Shown one piece after another: positions 32,210 through 42,039 of a stretch of DNA of 64,000 bases. Location: the NCBI GenBank assembly GCA_036362985.1, contig JAYGXS010000001.1, positions 12,007,836-12,071,835 on the forward strand, in the 5' to 3' direction. Positions within the stretch are counted from its first letter, which is position 1; the number at the start of each line of letters is the position of its first letter. The stretch comes from Ligula intestinalis. Taxonomy: Eukaryota > Platyhelminthes > Cestoda > Diphyllobothriidea > Diphyllobothriidae. The notes under the pieces were generated by a model. That model made no database searches, was not told the DNA's origin, and saw nothing but the letters and a program-made list of their open reading frames with translations. Position numbers and translations under genes: made by a program.

Positions 32210-34080
32210 GGGAGTATAAGCAAAAACGTAACATTTGTAAAAGAGAAGCTACTAAACTGCGCAAGAAATACGAGTTGAACACATTACACAAGTCGCTGGA
32301 ACACCCCAAGATCTTGTACGGTTACATACGAAGCACGAAGAGATCTCAGGAACTGATCCCTGCCCTTAGATCAGCCGATGGACAACTGGTGACCGAAAAC
32401 CAGATGAAAGCCTTCCTCCTCTCCGATTTCTTTGAATCCGTCTACACCCGAGAACCTACATTTTTTGCTCATCGACCGATAACTGCACCCTTACCCTTCT
32501 CCTTATTGCCCAAAATAGAGGACCTAGAGTTTTCACACAACACTGTAAGGGCCGAATTACTCCAACTTAAGCCTGCCAAATCACCTGGGCCGGCAAAAAT
32601 TCCTGCACTAGCACTAAGAGAATTAGCTAACGAACTATGCAACCCCCTGGCTGCCATCTTCCAGAAATCTTTTGACGAAGGCGAACTCCCAGAAGAATGG
32701 AAGTGGGCAAACGTCACCCCGATCTATAAGGGAGGTTCGCGACTTGATTGCGCAAATTACCGTCCTGTCAGTCTAACTTGCACCGCGTGCAAAGTAATGG
32801 AGCGCATTATTAAGAAGCATTCAATGTATTTCCTCGAAAGCAACAAAATACTATGTGATGGACAGCACGGCTTTCACCCAGGACGCTCTTGCCTCACGAG
32901 TGCTCTTTACTCACAGGAGAAGTGGACAAAGGCCGCTGATAAAGGCTATCCAATTGATGTTATATTCTTCGACTTCAAAAAGGCCTTCGATAGTGTACCA
33001 CACAGGCTTCTTCTGCAGAAGATTTGGGACGTTGGAATCCAAGGAAAAATGCATAAATGGATATGTAGTTTCGTGTCCCTCAGAGAACAGAGGGTCGTTG
33101 TCGGAAACTCAACCTCAGAATGGACAATGGTCGAGAGTGGTGTACCACAAGGCTCAGTTTTGGGTCCGCTGCTATTCCTGATTTACGTAAACGACTGTCT
33201 CAATGAGCTTGATTGCGCAGCTGTCATGTTTGCGGATGACATAAAAATATGGGCTGAAATTAGGTGCGCCGACGACGCAAAGAAACTACAGTCGAACATC
33301 GATAAACTGGTTATCTGGTCATCCACGTGGCTTCTTAACTTTAATGTATCCAAGTGTCTTGTTCTACACATAAGCCCGGGGCGAAAAGTGCCACCGAAAC
33401 ACAGTTATTTTATCAATGGTACCGCATTAAACGATGTTGAGGCACACAAAGATCTGGGTATATGCACAACCGCGAACTTGATGCAAACAGAGCACTGTAA
33501 AACTTCCGTCCAGAAAGCAACTTGTACCCTGCACTGGATCAGACAAGCGTTCAAAATCTTTCCACATGAACTCTTCGGAAAAATATTTGGCACCTTTGTG
33601 AGGCCACATCTTGAATACGGAATGCCAGTTTGGACACCGTGGTTGAAGAAAGATGTGGAGCTTCTTGAACAAGTGCATCGCAGGGCCACAAAGATGGTCG
33701 ACGGTCTCAGGGACTTACCATATCAGGAGAGATTGATAAAACTTGACCTTTTTCCTTTGTCTTACAGGAACGTTCAGTGCAGCATACTCTGGACATTCCG
33801 GATAATCCGGGGCCACATTTCCTGCCTAAAATTGGAGGATTTCTTCCAATTAGCCACCACTACTCACCTGCGTGGCCATCCTTACAAGGTCACAAACGAA
33901 CGCACCCGATTAGACCTCCGAAAATATTTCTTCAGTCAACGCGTGGTCCGGCCTTGGAACTTGCTACCAAGCGAGACGGTTTCTGCTGACACAATTGCGG
34001 AATTTAAAAGAAGACTTGATGTGATTTTATTTGACAAAAGGCGACTTTTACAACACGATTTCCTACTGCCAGCACTGTGA
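32182..34080 (+). CDS. Element C ORF2: complete reverse transcriptase
   Basis: An open frame of 632 codons. The first nine codons, including the ATG, come from antisense element D sequence, and element C begins at codon 10. Motifs: KSPGPAKIPALALREL, NYRPVSLTCTACKVMERII, FFDFKKAFDSVPHR, SGVPQGSVLGPLLFLIYVND, VMFADDIKIW (33223-33252), then LLNFNVSKC, VRPHLEYGMPVW and RGHPYKV in the C-terminal domain. No stop or frameshift was seen, so the enzyme domain may be functional, but no endonuclease is encoded. Related to element D at the protein level (LATTTHLRGHP is shared). Confidence 0.88.
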   Translation: MPACWRPTLREYKQKRNICKREATKLRKKYELNTLHKSLEHPKILYGYIRSTKRSQELIPALRSADGQLVTENQMKAFLLSDFFESVYTREPTFFAHRPITAPLPFSLLPKIEDLEFSHNTVRAELLQLKPAKSPGPAKIPALALRELANELCNPLAAIFQKSFDEGELPEEWKWANVTPIYKGGSRLDCANYRPVSLTCTACKVMERIIKKHSMYFLESNKILCDGQHGFHPGRSCLTSALYSQEKWTKAADKGYPIDVIFFDFKKAFDSVPHRLLLQKIWDVGIQGKMHKWICSFVSLREQRVVVGNSTSEWTMVESGVPQGSVLGPLLFLIYVNDCLNELDCAAVMFADDIKIWAEIRCADDAKKLQSNIDKLVIWSSTWLLNFNVSKCLVLHISPGRKVPPKHSYFINGTALNDVEAHKDLGICTTANLMQTEHCKTSVQKATCTLHWIRQAFKIFPHELFGKIFGTFVRPHLEYGMPVWTPWLKKDVELLEQVHRRATKMVDGLRDLPYQERLIKLDLFPLSYRNVQCSILWTFRIIRGHISCLKLEDFFQLATTTHLRGHPYKVTNERTRLDLRKYFFSQRVVRPWNLLPSETVSADTIAEFKRRLDVILFDKRRLLQHDFLLPAL

Positions 34081-34258
34081 ACAATTTTTCTGGCTTTAGA
34101 CCGTTATCATTCTTTTCCGTGAAAATTCACTCGAAATTCTGTTATGATATCATATGTGCTCCCCCCGACTGCACATTAACTGTAAGAATAACCTGTTTGC
34201 GTTACATTAATAGGGTCCTCAAGGGCATTTCTTGCCTGTTACGCTTAAAATATACATA
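32210..34258 (+). mobile_element. CR1-like element C, 5'-truncated copy with target-site duplication
   Basis: A 2049-bp insertion into element D. Direct repeats AACATTGC at 32202-32209 and 34259-34266 are the target-site duplication. The element enters in the linker before the reverse transcriptase and ends after a short 3' UTR in TTAAAATATACAT. 5' truncation plus target duplication is the hallmark of target-primed reverse transcription. Confidence 0.88.
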
Positions 34259-35170
34259 AACATTGCAGTTGCAGTTTTAGCCGCCTAACAACGTTGTGTA
34301 GAATGTTTGAGATTGTCTGTCATCCAGATGCCGTGATCCTTATGTGTTTCTGTTTCTTGCAGAAGGATTCCATTCAGATGGTAGGGTCGCGCATAAGGCA
34401 CCGCATTTCGATTTCCCAGGCGCAGCAAAGTGCATTTCTTAGGATTGAAGGACAGCAGCCATCTATGCGACCAATCGTTTAATCGACAGAGATTTTCCTG
34501 GAAGTTATCTTCATCGGTAGCACACCTGATGACCGTCCATATTTTTACACCATCTGCAAACATGGCACACTCGCAGTCCGATTCCTGTACACACTCATTA
34601 ACGAACAAGAAAAAGAGGGTGAGTCTGAGTACTGAACCTTGAGGTACTCCACTCCCGATGACTGTCGGCCTTGATTGTTGTCGTCCTACACACACCGTTT
34701 GGGAACAACCAGATAGGAAATTCTCAATCCACGTAAGAAGTCTGCCTCCGATACCCATCAGTCTCAACTTATGCAGGAGACGTTGGTATGGAATACTGTC
34801 AAAGGCCTGCCGGAAATCAATGAAGGCTGCATGTACAGTTTCTTTTGCCTCAATTGCCCTTGGCCAGCTTTGTACCGCATGAAGAAAGGTTGTTACACAT
34901 GACCTTCCCCTACGGAATCCAAATTGCGCATTCGACAATATATTGTGAGTTTCACAATATATCATCAATTGCTTTTTGATGATCTTCTCCATTACTTTGC
35001 AGCATATGGAGGTCAGACTCACGGGTCTGTAGTTATTCGCAGATGCATGACCACCGCTTTTGTAAAGCGGTGTAATATGCACTAATTTCCAGTTCGGAGG
35101 AAGTATTCCAGTAGCAAACGATTTCTGGCACACGGTTTGTTCAAATTCGAAGATAAGTGAAGCTTTATAT
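34259..35170 (-). mobile_element. CR1-like element D, 5' half of split copy
   Basis: A minus-strand frame at 34285-35133 encodes the reverse-transcriptase core: NYRPVSLTSICCKVMEKII, GFRRGRSCVTT, FIDFRQAFDSIP, GSGVPQGSVLRLTLFFLF, AMFADGVKIW, WLLSFNPKKC. The second catalytic Asp of FADD is Gly here, so it would be dead as a polymerase. It continues to KTATAMF at 34260 and resumes on the far side of element C at 32209. Confidence 0.88.
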
Positions 35171-36747
35171 AAATTGATTTATATAAGAGAAGAAACGACT
35201 CAAAGTCTTTGGTTTTCTTAAATAAATTATCAGTAAGTAACATTTGACTATCTTAGCCAAAATCTGCTACCAAACTCCTTCGTTGATTTGGTCAGATATT
35301 GTCCTCTGTTTCATAGAACGCTGTACAAATCATTTGTTTTGTACTTCTAGTATTATTCTGAATTCCCAACTGTTTTCGTGATTAGTCTACTTGTTGCTTC
35401 GAAAAGTATGAAGGCGACACTTTCATTCAGTAGGAAGCCACAGAATTCCAGACCCAAGCGGTGTCTGCGAAAGGCAAACATCATTACTGATATCAGTCTT
35501 CAGCCTGACATCAGTATTCAGCCTGATCTGACTGCCGAGCAAATAGATTTGTCTGCACTGAAAAATTGCAGCGAGTTTATGTTGAAATTTGGGTCAGTTC
35601 TCTCAATCCTTGGGACCCTATTTGATGGGAATATCGCTGCAGTTTCCTCTCAGGAATGCAAACGTTTAGATAGTCTCGTTAATTTGGTCGCAAGTGAGTC
35701 ACAGGATAGACAAAAAAGGTCGTACAATTTTATTCTGAAAAACGTTCCGAAATCAATTAGGCCAATGGACGTTGCAATGCATTTCCTCTGCTCCTGTGGA
35801 TTTAACTATAAAATAGCAGAGGCTATAAGACTGTCATCTCGCAGTAAAAACCCACCCATTTTAGTCAAGCTATTTTCACCCATTGAAATAGACGCAATTT
35901 TTAAACAGCAAGAGCTTGTTTCCAAATATCTGAGAAATGCAATGTATTTCCTCTGTCATGATCTCACTCCAATGGAGCGAAGAATAGCGTCAAGTTCTTC
36001 GAATAAAATAGTAAGTTCACCGCAACCGGCTCAAGTTCCTGGTCGTAGCCCTAGGAAGCCTAGTGAGCCATGTACTTTTATTCCTGCCAAACCTAGATTA
36101 CTGCTCCCCAGTACAGCAACTGTCTCATCCCCCTCAAGTCACCAGACATCCCCGTCTACTTCCAACTTTAATGCTTCTCCAGTTGCCATAGCTAGTTATT
36201 CTGGTAGCCCTCCTAGAAATTTCGAAAAGCCTTCTACGTCAGGTAGACCAACAGCTTCGATACTCGATCAGAGTCCTCCCAAACCTTCTATTAAAGCACC
36301 CAATTCAGGTCGTCGAAAGGGTGGGATCCGGAACTCAACCGCGAGCATGCAGCCTTCCCAAACACAAACTAAGCCTTTACAACAGGAAGCTAACAAACAT
36401 ATAAGTTACACTACTTATCACAAGTATCATACTGGGCCAGGCTTTCCACCGCTTAATCCTCATAGTTACCTTACCTCGCCCTCCAGCCTCTCTTTCCCGT
36501 CTTGGTTTTCCCAATTTCCCGGTAACTATCAGCAAACTCAGCACGGCACGTATCCCTATGGCCCATCGATCTCACAGAGCTGTCTACCTGCAGCTTTCAG
36601 CTATCCCCCTCAGCTTTCTTATGTTAATTGTCCTGCTCCAGTCGATGGCTATTCTCCAAACTTCCAACCAAATTACCCAACTCCAAATTTTTATTACTAA
36701 ATAAAGATAACCCTAGTTCGATTACTCAAGCTTCACTAGATATCATC
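35171..36747 (+). mobile_element. CR1-like element G, 5' part running into a gap
   Basis: A 5' UTR of about 200 bp, a complete ORF1 and the first codons of a downstream frame (NKDNPSSITQASLDII) before the N gap at 36748. Element G's ORF2 is therefore hidden in or lost at the gap. It is not obviously the same family as A, B, C, D or E, whose ORF1s are not present for comparison except A's. Confidence 0.65.
35378..36700 (+). CDS. Element G ORF1 protein (RRM-like fold, proline/serine-rich tail)
   Basis: 440 codons with no break. An N-terminal basic part (SRKPQNSRPKRCLRK) is followed by a helical stretch. Residues about 120-200 form an RRM-like domain of the kind in L1/CR1 ORF1 proteins: SYNFILKNVPKS, CGFNYKIAEAIRLSS, PPILVKLFSPIEIDAIF, DLTPMERR. 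A 230-residue tail rich in Ser, Pro, Tyr and Asn follows. Such proteins coat element RNA. The start is the first GTG/ATG-type codon of the frame; the ATG at 35408 is a likelier initiator. The RRM-like assignment is by pattern only. Confidence 0.7.
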   Translation: MISLLVASKSMKATLSFSRKPQNSRPKRCLRKANIITDISLQPDISIQPDLTAEQIDLSALKNCSEFMLKFGSVLSILGTLFDGNIAAVSSQECKRLDSLVNLVASESQDRQKRSYNFILKNVPKSIRPMDVAMHFLCSCGFNYKIAEAIRLSSRSKNPPILVKLFSPIEIDAIFKQQELVSKYLRNAMYFLCHDLTPMERRIASSSSNKIVSSPQPAQVPGRSPRKPSEPCTFIPAKPRLLLPSTATVSSPSSHQTSPSTSNFNASPVAIASYSGSPPRNFEKPSTSGRPTASILDQSPPKPSIKAPNSGRRKGGIRNSTASMQPSQTQTKPLQQEANKHISYTTYHKYHTGPGFPPLNPHSYLTSPSSLSFPSWFSQFPGNYQQTQHGTYPYGPSISQSCLPAAFSYPPQLSYVNCPAPVDGYSPNFQPNYPTPNFYY

Positions 36748-36847
36748 NNNNNNNNNNNNNNNNNNNNNNNNNNNNNNNNNNNNNNNNNNNNNNNNNNNNN
36801 NNNNNNNNNNNNNNNNNNNNNNNNNNNNNNNNNNNNNNNNNNNNNNN
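36748..36847. other. Assembly gap (100 N)
   Basis: Exactly 100 Ns, a conventional placeholder of unknown true length. The left flank is element G (plus) and the right flank is a Penelope reverse transcriptase (minus), so sequence from both may be missing. Confidence 0.99.
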
Positions 36848-38430
36848 CGTCTTTGCGGCAAACGAGGACATCCAGGAAGGCCAGCTGGTTGTTTAATCTT
36901 CCTCCATCGTAAATTGAATGTCCGTGAAGACGGCGTTTAGACGTTCTTTGAATGTCAACACCTGATCCCGCTCAATTACAACGAAGGTGTCGTCCACATA
37001 CCGAGCCCAGAGTTTCGGTCTGTGGTGTCGGAAAGCCAGTGACTCCAGCCGTTGCAGGACCGCCTCTGCTATGAGTCCGGAAATAGGCGAACCCATAGGC
37101 GTGCCCTTCACCTGCTCTTAGATAGTTCCGTTGAAGGTAAAGTACGTCTTCAGGCAGAACTTCAGGAGCTGGAGGATTTGAGTGTGCCCGAGGCGATTCT
37201 CCGTTTCGTCGTATTTCTCTCGTAGGAGTATTTGGATAGTCTCGACGGCCAGGTCCTGTGGAATAGAAGTAAAAAGGGACGTGACATCAAAGGAAACCAT
37301 GATATCATTTGGCTGGAGGCTTACCCCTTTAAGTTTCTCCAAGAATTGTGTTGACGACCGGACTGTTGTGTCTGAATCAGCGGTCAAGAATTTGAGCCGT
37401 CGGAACAGCCACTTTGCCTGTCCGTAGGTTGGAGTTCCTTTGAGGGATACGATTGGCCGGAGGGGTGCGCCCTCATTGTGCACCTTGGGGAGACCATAGA
37501 AGCGAGCCAGGGCCGTTTCTTGCGCTCTCGCATGCGTCGATCAATTGGTGATATTGCACCTGAGTTCTCCATTGCCAACAGCGTTGTGTTGATCTCGCGT
37601 GTCAGCGTTTTCATGGGGTTGGATTTGCACGGGACGTAGGACTGACGATCGTCCAGCAAAGTCTGAGCTTTGTGAATGTAGTCTGTCCTGTCCAATACGA
37701 CAGTAGACCGCCCCTTGTCCGCCGGCACGATAACGAGGTCATTGTCGGCTCTGAGTTCTCTAAGTGCCTTACGTTCGACCTTGGAGAGAGCGTCGCGTGG
37801 TCGATGTGCCATGAGGACGGACAACACCTGATGACGTATGAGGTTTTTTGTTTCGTCTGTTGCTTCTGTTTGGCTCATACTTGATTCTACAGCAGCAACC
37901 ATGTTGGCAGGTCTGGCATCAGCTATGTTGAATGAAGCTTCATGCCTTAACACCTGCATTTGTTCTTCCATCAGCTTCTTGGATGACAGATTGTGCACCA
38001 ATTTGTCATCTTTGGATGAATTCGGGTGAGGTAGCTTGCGAAACTTAATTTCCAATGCTGCCTCTCGTTTCGCTTTGTGGTCGCGGGCTCGTTCGGCCAC
38101 CCTCTGCTGGAGCAGTTGTGTGCCATTCTCACCCATGAACTCAAAGCACTTTGCCTCCTCTTTGTCGATCCTCTGACAGTACTTGCGAAGCCTCGCGTTA
38201 CAGTCTTGAAGGATCACTCGGATCATCTCTCTGCCGTGCTTGAATACTTTGCGTCTCGCTAACTCTGTATTAACCAGAGGTCTTTTAGAAAACTTACTTC
38301 GATAGCACATTATTATCGAGACACCTGTGCAGGAATCTGATCTGCGCATAAGTAGATGACACTCGCAGGGCAAAAGTTTCCCACCGACGAGCCGACCAGA
38401 GCGCATCGCGCCCAAAGAGATTGCCAATAG
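36848..38430 (-). pseudogene. Penelope-like element, reverse transcriptase body
   Basis: Minus-strand reading gives the N-terminal region (RPLVNTELARRKVFKHG; DLVIVPADKGRSTVVLDR) and Penelope-specific reverse-transcriptase blocks: FYGLPKVHNEGAPLRPIVS, SFDVTSLFTSIPQDLA, GTPMGSPISGLIAEAVLQ, ARYVDDTFVVI and NNQLAFLDVLVCRKD at the gap edge. The catalytic YVDD is intact. A frameshift lies near 37490, a stop near 37121 (TIxEQVKG) and a one-base shift near 36897. Penelope enzymes pair this polymerase with a GIY-YIG endonuclease, which would lie in the gap. Confidence 0.9.
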
Positions 38431-38956
38431 AGGAGAATATGCGAGTTCCAGGCAGCAGTTCTGAAGAAGAAGATGCGATCACTAGAACAAGGACTTTATT
38501 TTCGTGACGTTTCGGATTCCGTCGGGAATCCTTAGTCATACGTAATCGTAAACAGGTCTGAGACATGCGCAGATAAGGGTTGATACATGCACAGATTGCA
38601 CGGTATTTATAGTTCACAGCGGTCACCCGCATGCGTACTATAATTGTCTGTTCCTGTAGCCACCACTGGAGGTCTTAATTGGTCCGGTGATTGCTCATTA
38701 ATTGCAACAGCGTTCTTGTCCGCGTCAGATGCAGGTTTGATAATTGCTCGACAATTACGCCCGCTGTCGTCAGAGTTGCGCCTAGTCCTTCCCACGTGAC
38801 TGATTCTCTTGCTCAGGAAATTTCTCAGTACACAGTATGGTACCGCCAAATCGTTGCGCTTGTTGATGGAATGAGAGCCTGAGAACCATGACTCGAGCAG
38901 CTCGTGGCTCACGCGGTTGAACCTCTTGCGAGGATTTCGGCCTCGTCAAACTTGCC
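38431..38956 (-). mobile_element. Penelope terminal repeat (pseudo-LTR), copy 1
   Basis: Nearly identical to 49490-49992. It encodes the C-terminus of the Penelope protein (NDLAVPYCVLRNFLSKRISHVG; CRAIIKPASDADKNAVAI) and the 3' UTR with the 40-nt fold at 38503-38542, yet lies upstream of the reverse-transcriptase body in the same orientation. This partial tandem arrangement, with a 3' end ahead of the next 5' end, is characteristic of Penelope-like elements. Homology ends at CCTCGTCAAACTTG (38955). Confidence 0.8.
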
Positions 38957-40169
38957 GGTTTCGATCGAGAATTTACAAAATGGTAAGCAGGCCCTCGCCG
39001 ATCAGTTACAGGGTTTGTGTCTTTGGGTTCGCTCTCGAGTTTCCGGGGCTGCTACCCCTGGGGTTTTGCATAGCTTACTGTTAACGGCTAATAAGACAAA
39101 AGTGCTCATTCTAGTCTCCCTTGTTTTTGTCGGCTCCATAGTCGGGTGAAATAGGAGAGAGTACTGTGGATTCAGCGCTAGCCTGCTATTACTATTAAGT
39201 AATTTACGCGCAAATCACTGAGACTGCGCTCTTTGCCTGGGAAACGCCGTTGATGTCATTACTTGCGGCAGTTGAAGTGCCTGACAGCTAATTATTTTTG
39301 AGGGCAAGTTTGTAAATATTTATGAGTTAAAATAGAAAGAGTCCTAACTACTGCTATCCTCTTGAAAAAAAGTGTATTTTTTACTGTTTCTGATTTTAGT
39401 TTGCAATCCACGAAGGCTAGATTCGTTTTAACTTTGACGCTTGGGTATTAACGCCCACGCGTGTGGTAAAATGCACTTAGACACTCAAGTTTGGTGTACC
39501 GGACTTATCAGCGTCGACTTTCGTCTGACTATGCAATGCCCATTTCTACCCAAACCCTTTCGTTGTCCGTTACTAAAGTAGAAATAGAGTCTCGTGGGGA
39601 ACGATAATTTTATATGGTAAGTTAAGTGAAGAGCGTCTGAGCTCTGTCTGAATGGCTATCTAGCTTCGCTTAGTACTATTTTATCAAATGCTAAGCGAAT
39701 ATTTCCTGTCAAACGTATCTTGGATAGATTATGCTAATTTATGTCTTCTATAAAGCTTACGTTAACCTAAAAGGGCATCGGCAATGAGTGTGAACGATTA
39801 ATACTACTTAAGGCAGTCACTTGTTTCGATTTCGGTTTATTCATTCCCAAAACCGGGATTCCGCTGTGTTGAAAATATCGTAGGACTAGGCTGTTCAGTA
39901 ATCAATCTTATAGCCCCACGCAAGTATCTCTTTCTTATTTCAGTGACGATTTCACGAGGTAGGCAACCCACTGTACTCTCTCGTTCGCGATGATTCTTTC
40001 TATCCGTCATGACTTTGAATCATCTTCATTTTTTAGATAACATTGCATTTTTTACCCTAAAGACTGACTTTTCTGGACTTGTAAAAATTACCTGGCAATG
40101 TGTATGTGAGAGGGTTTTGCAGATTGTAACCCAAGATTCGACCCGGGCGTGGTTCACATCAAGGCTTTT
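38957..40169. other. Gene-poor spacer
   Basis: No domain-bearing frame or splice-supported exon was seen. Around 39765-39810, GGGCATCGGCAATG and nearby bases echo the repeat units at 41350-42870. Confidence 0.35.
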
Positions 40170-40300
40170 GGCGTACCTTTATAGTTCAGTGCTAGAGAGT
40201 TGGCTGTACTAAAGTCTTCCCCACTGATGTGGGTTCGAATCCCACCGATGCCACGAAGTTTTCACAGTTGGGGCAAACGAATTCTTCAAATCTACCGTCA
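40170..40300 (+). mobile_element. tRNA-derived SINE, copy 3
   Basis: tRNA-like head with a degenerate box A (TATAGTTCAGTGCTAGAG) and a clean box B (GGTTCGAATCCC) in a GTGGG/CCCAC T-stem, followed by a GAAGTTTTCACAGTTGGGGCAAAC body that matches the copies at 4845 and 5112. The anticodon arm does not fold normally. Confidence 0.65.
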
Positions 40301-40675
40301 ACTAACCATGCGGCAATGGTTGCACCTGGGTTCAGTTCACTCCAGTTTATTTGAAGGAAGTGTAGGTTTGTACTTTTAAATTGCCTATGTGTTTACATGT
40401 ATCTTGTGATATCAGAAATTTCAAAAAGTTTAAAATTAAATAGAAGCGAGTGTGACAAATCCGTCCAGAAAAACGACATGAGAATAGTAAGGTGGCAGTT
40501 CTGCGAGCCCCCACTAACGCTGCAGGTATAGCAGTTGTTCGGGTGTCTGATTCCTTTGAGTTCCTTTTACTGGGAAGTAGGTGGAAAAGTTACCTCTCAC
40601 CGACACCCATCCAACCCTTTCTTCTCCCTTCTGCGACAAACCTGTTTAGACTTGGGAAACGCTTGCTATAGCAGA

Positions 40676-40697
40676 GCACACACACACACACACACAC
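40676..40697. repeat. CA microsatellite
   Basis: About eleven CA units. It also creates spurious long frames on both strands. Confidence 0.9.
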
Positions 40698-40867
40698 GGA
40701 GGGTGATTTCTTGCACGAGGAGGAAGTGCCCTGCCAGTGACGACTGACTCTACTGAAAACGTTTGCTGCAATCGCGATCGTTATAACCGCCAGCAGTAGC
40801 GACCTCGGAGTTGCGTTTTTGTCAGAGAGTTGGAGATGCAAGTAATTTCGGGGCGAGCAGTCCACCC

Positions 40868-40924
40868 TGACACACGTACACACACGCACACACGCACACA
40901 CACACACACGCATACACACACATA
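40868..40924. repeat. Interrupted CA/CACG microsatellite
   Basis: About 55 bp of CA units interrupted by G (ACACACGCACAC pattern). The 212-codon minus-strand frame through here is cysteine/valine simple sequence, not a gene. Confidence 0.9.
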
Positions 40925-41349
40925 GCTGGAATTCTTCGTTGCCCAGCAGCAGCAAAAACAAAAACCGAGCTGACAGCTGTGGGGAAAACAGTACTGAGTG
41001 TCGGCTTTGCCTTCTCTCCCTTCTCCTACCCTCTCTCGTTCCAACCCCCTCCCCTGGGCGGAATTTCAAACCAGCGTGTTTTACCGCGCATTTTACGTCC
41101 CAGAAGTAGTCGGTAGTCCCCGTTTGAGGCAAACCAAGGAGAGGGCGCAGAGGCGTGAACTTGGGGCTCCTGTCGTTGTGTGTGTGTGCCTTTATGTTTC
41201 TTGTCGTACAGTAGCTGTCCTGTCTCATGAAATCTCGATTCCGAAACGCACTTTCGATTCAAACAAATTAGGGTTAATCCTACCCCTGCCCCCGCAAAAG
41301 ACAACCTCCGCAAAACAATAGCCGCCTAAGTACTATGTACATTTGTCCT

Positions 41350-42010
41350 TGATTTTCATACTTCTTTGAAAATATGTACAAGATTAATATTCCTTGAACT
41401 CGCTGGGTGTCAAACTCCACCTTCTTCAAAGTTTATATCCAAAGAAAGGGTGTATTTAAATTTAAAGGAAGAGTTTTCGAATTGCTGGATTATTTTGAAA
41501 CCAATCTGCCGTCACATTTGCATTAAGTTTTCTCAGTCTAGGAACTAAATGCTTTTCGCGGAAAGATTATCATACACTTCTGCATGTCATTAAGAAGATA
41601 ACAGATAGTGCTCGTATCATCTTGCACTGGATATGTACTATACCGTATGCGCCATGAGAGATATTGATAAACAAATGGATACGATGCAGTTTTGGGTGAA
41701 CCTTGTGCAGTTAAAAACGCTACTCGAGTGCAACATTTTAAGAAGATGTAATTTTCTCACCAGTCAATATAAAAAGTGTATATTTGCGTATTTATATTAA
41801 CTTTATTTCAGTTTTTAATGGCATCGAGGATTCGTTATGCGGCCTAAATACGTGCATTCAAAAACCAGCATCTCTGTGTCTGCGCATGATATTTCGGGAT
41901 GATTTTTCAATTGTACTTATGTAACGATTTCCAACCTAATTTTGGTTAACGTTGCATGAGATCGGTCACTTCCTGTATGTTGCGTTTGCCTGCCCCCTTC
42001 CTGCCACACG
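41350..42010 (+). repeat. Diverged palindromic repeat, unit 1
   Basis: Matches 42040-42870 over most of its length as a direct repeat (shared blocks: ATATGTACTATACCGTAT, GGTTAACG, GCATGAGATCGGTCACTTC). It also shows weak internal inverted symmetry, since its two halves resemble the two arms of 45560-46570. No coding capacity was recognised. Confidence 0.6.
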
Positions 42011-42039
42011 GCTTAAAGTCCTTATAAATTTGAATATGT

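Noticed and set aside
40590..41228. A 212-codon minus-strand frame
   Set aside because: Composed largely of CA-repeat translation; no splice or domain support.
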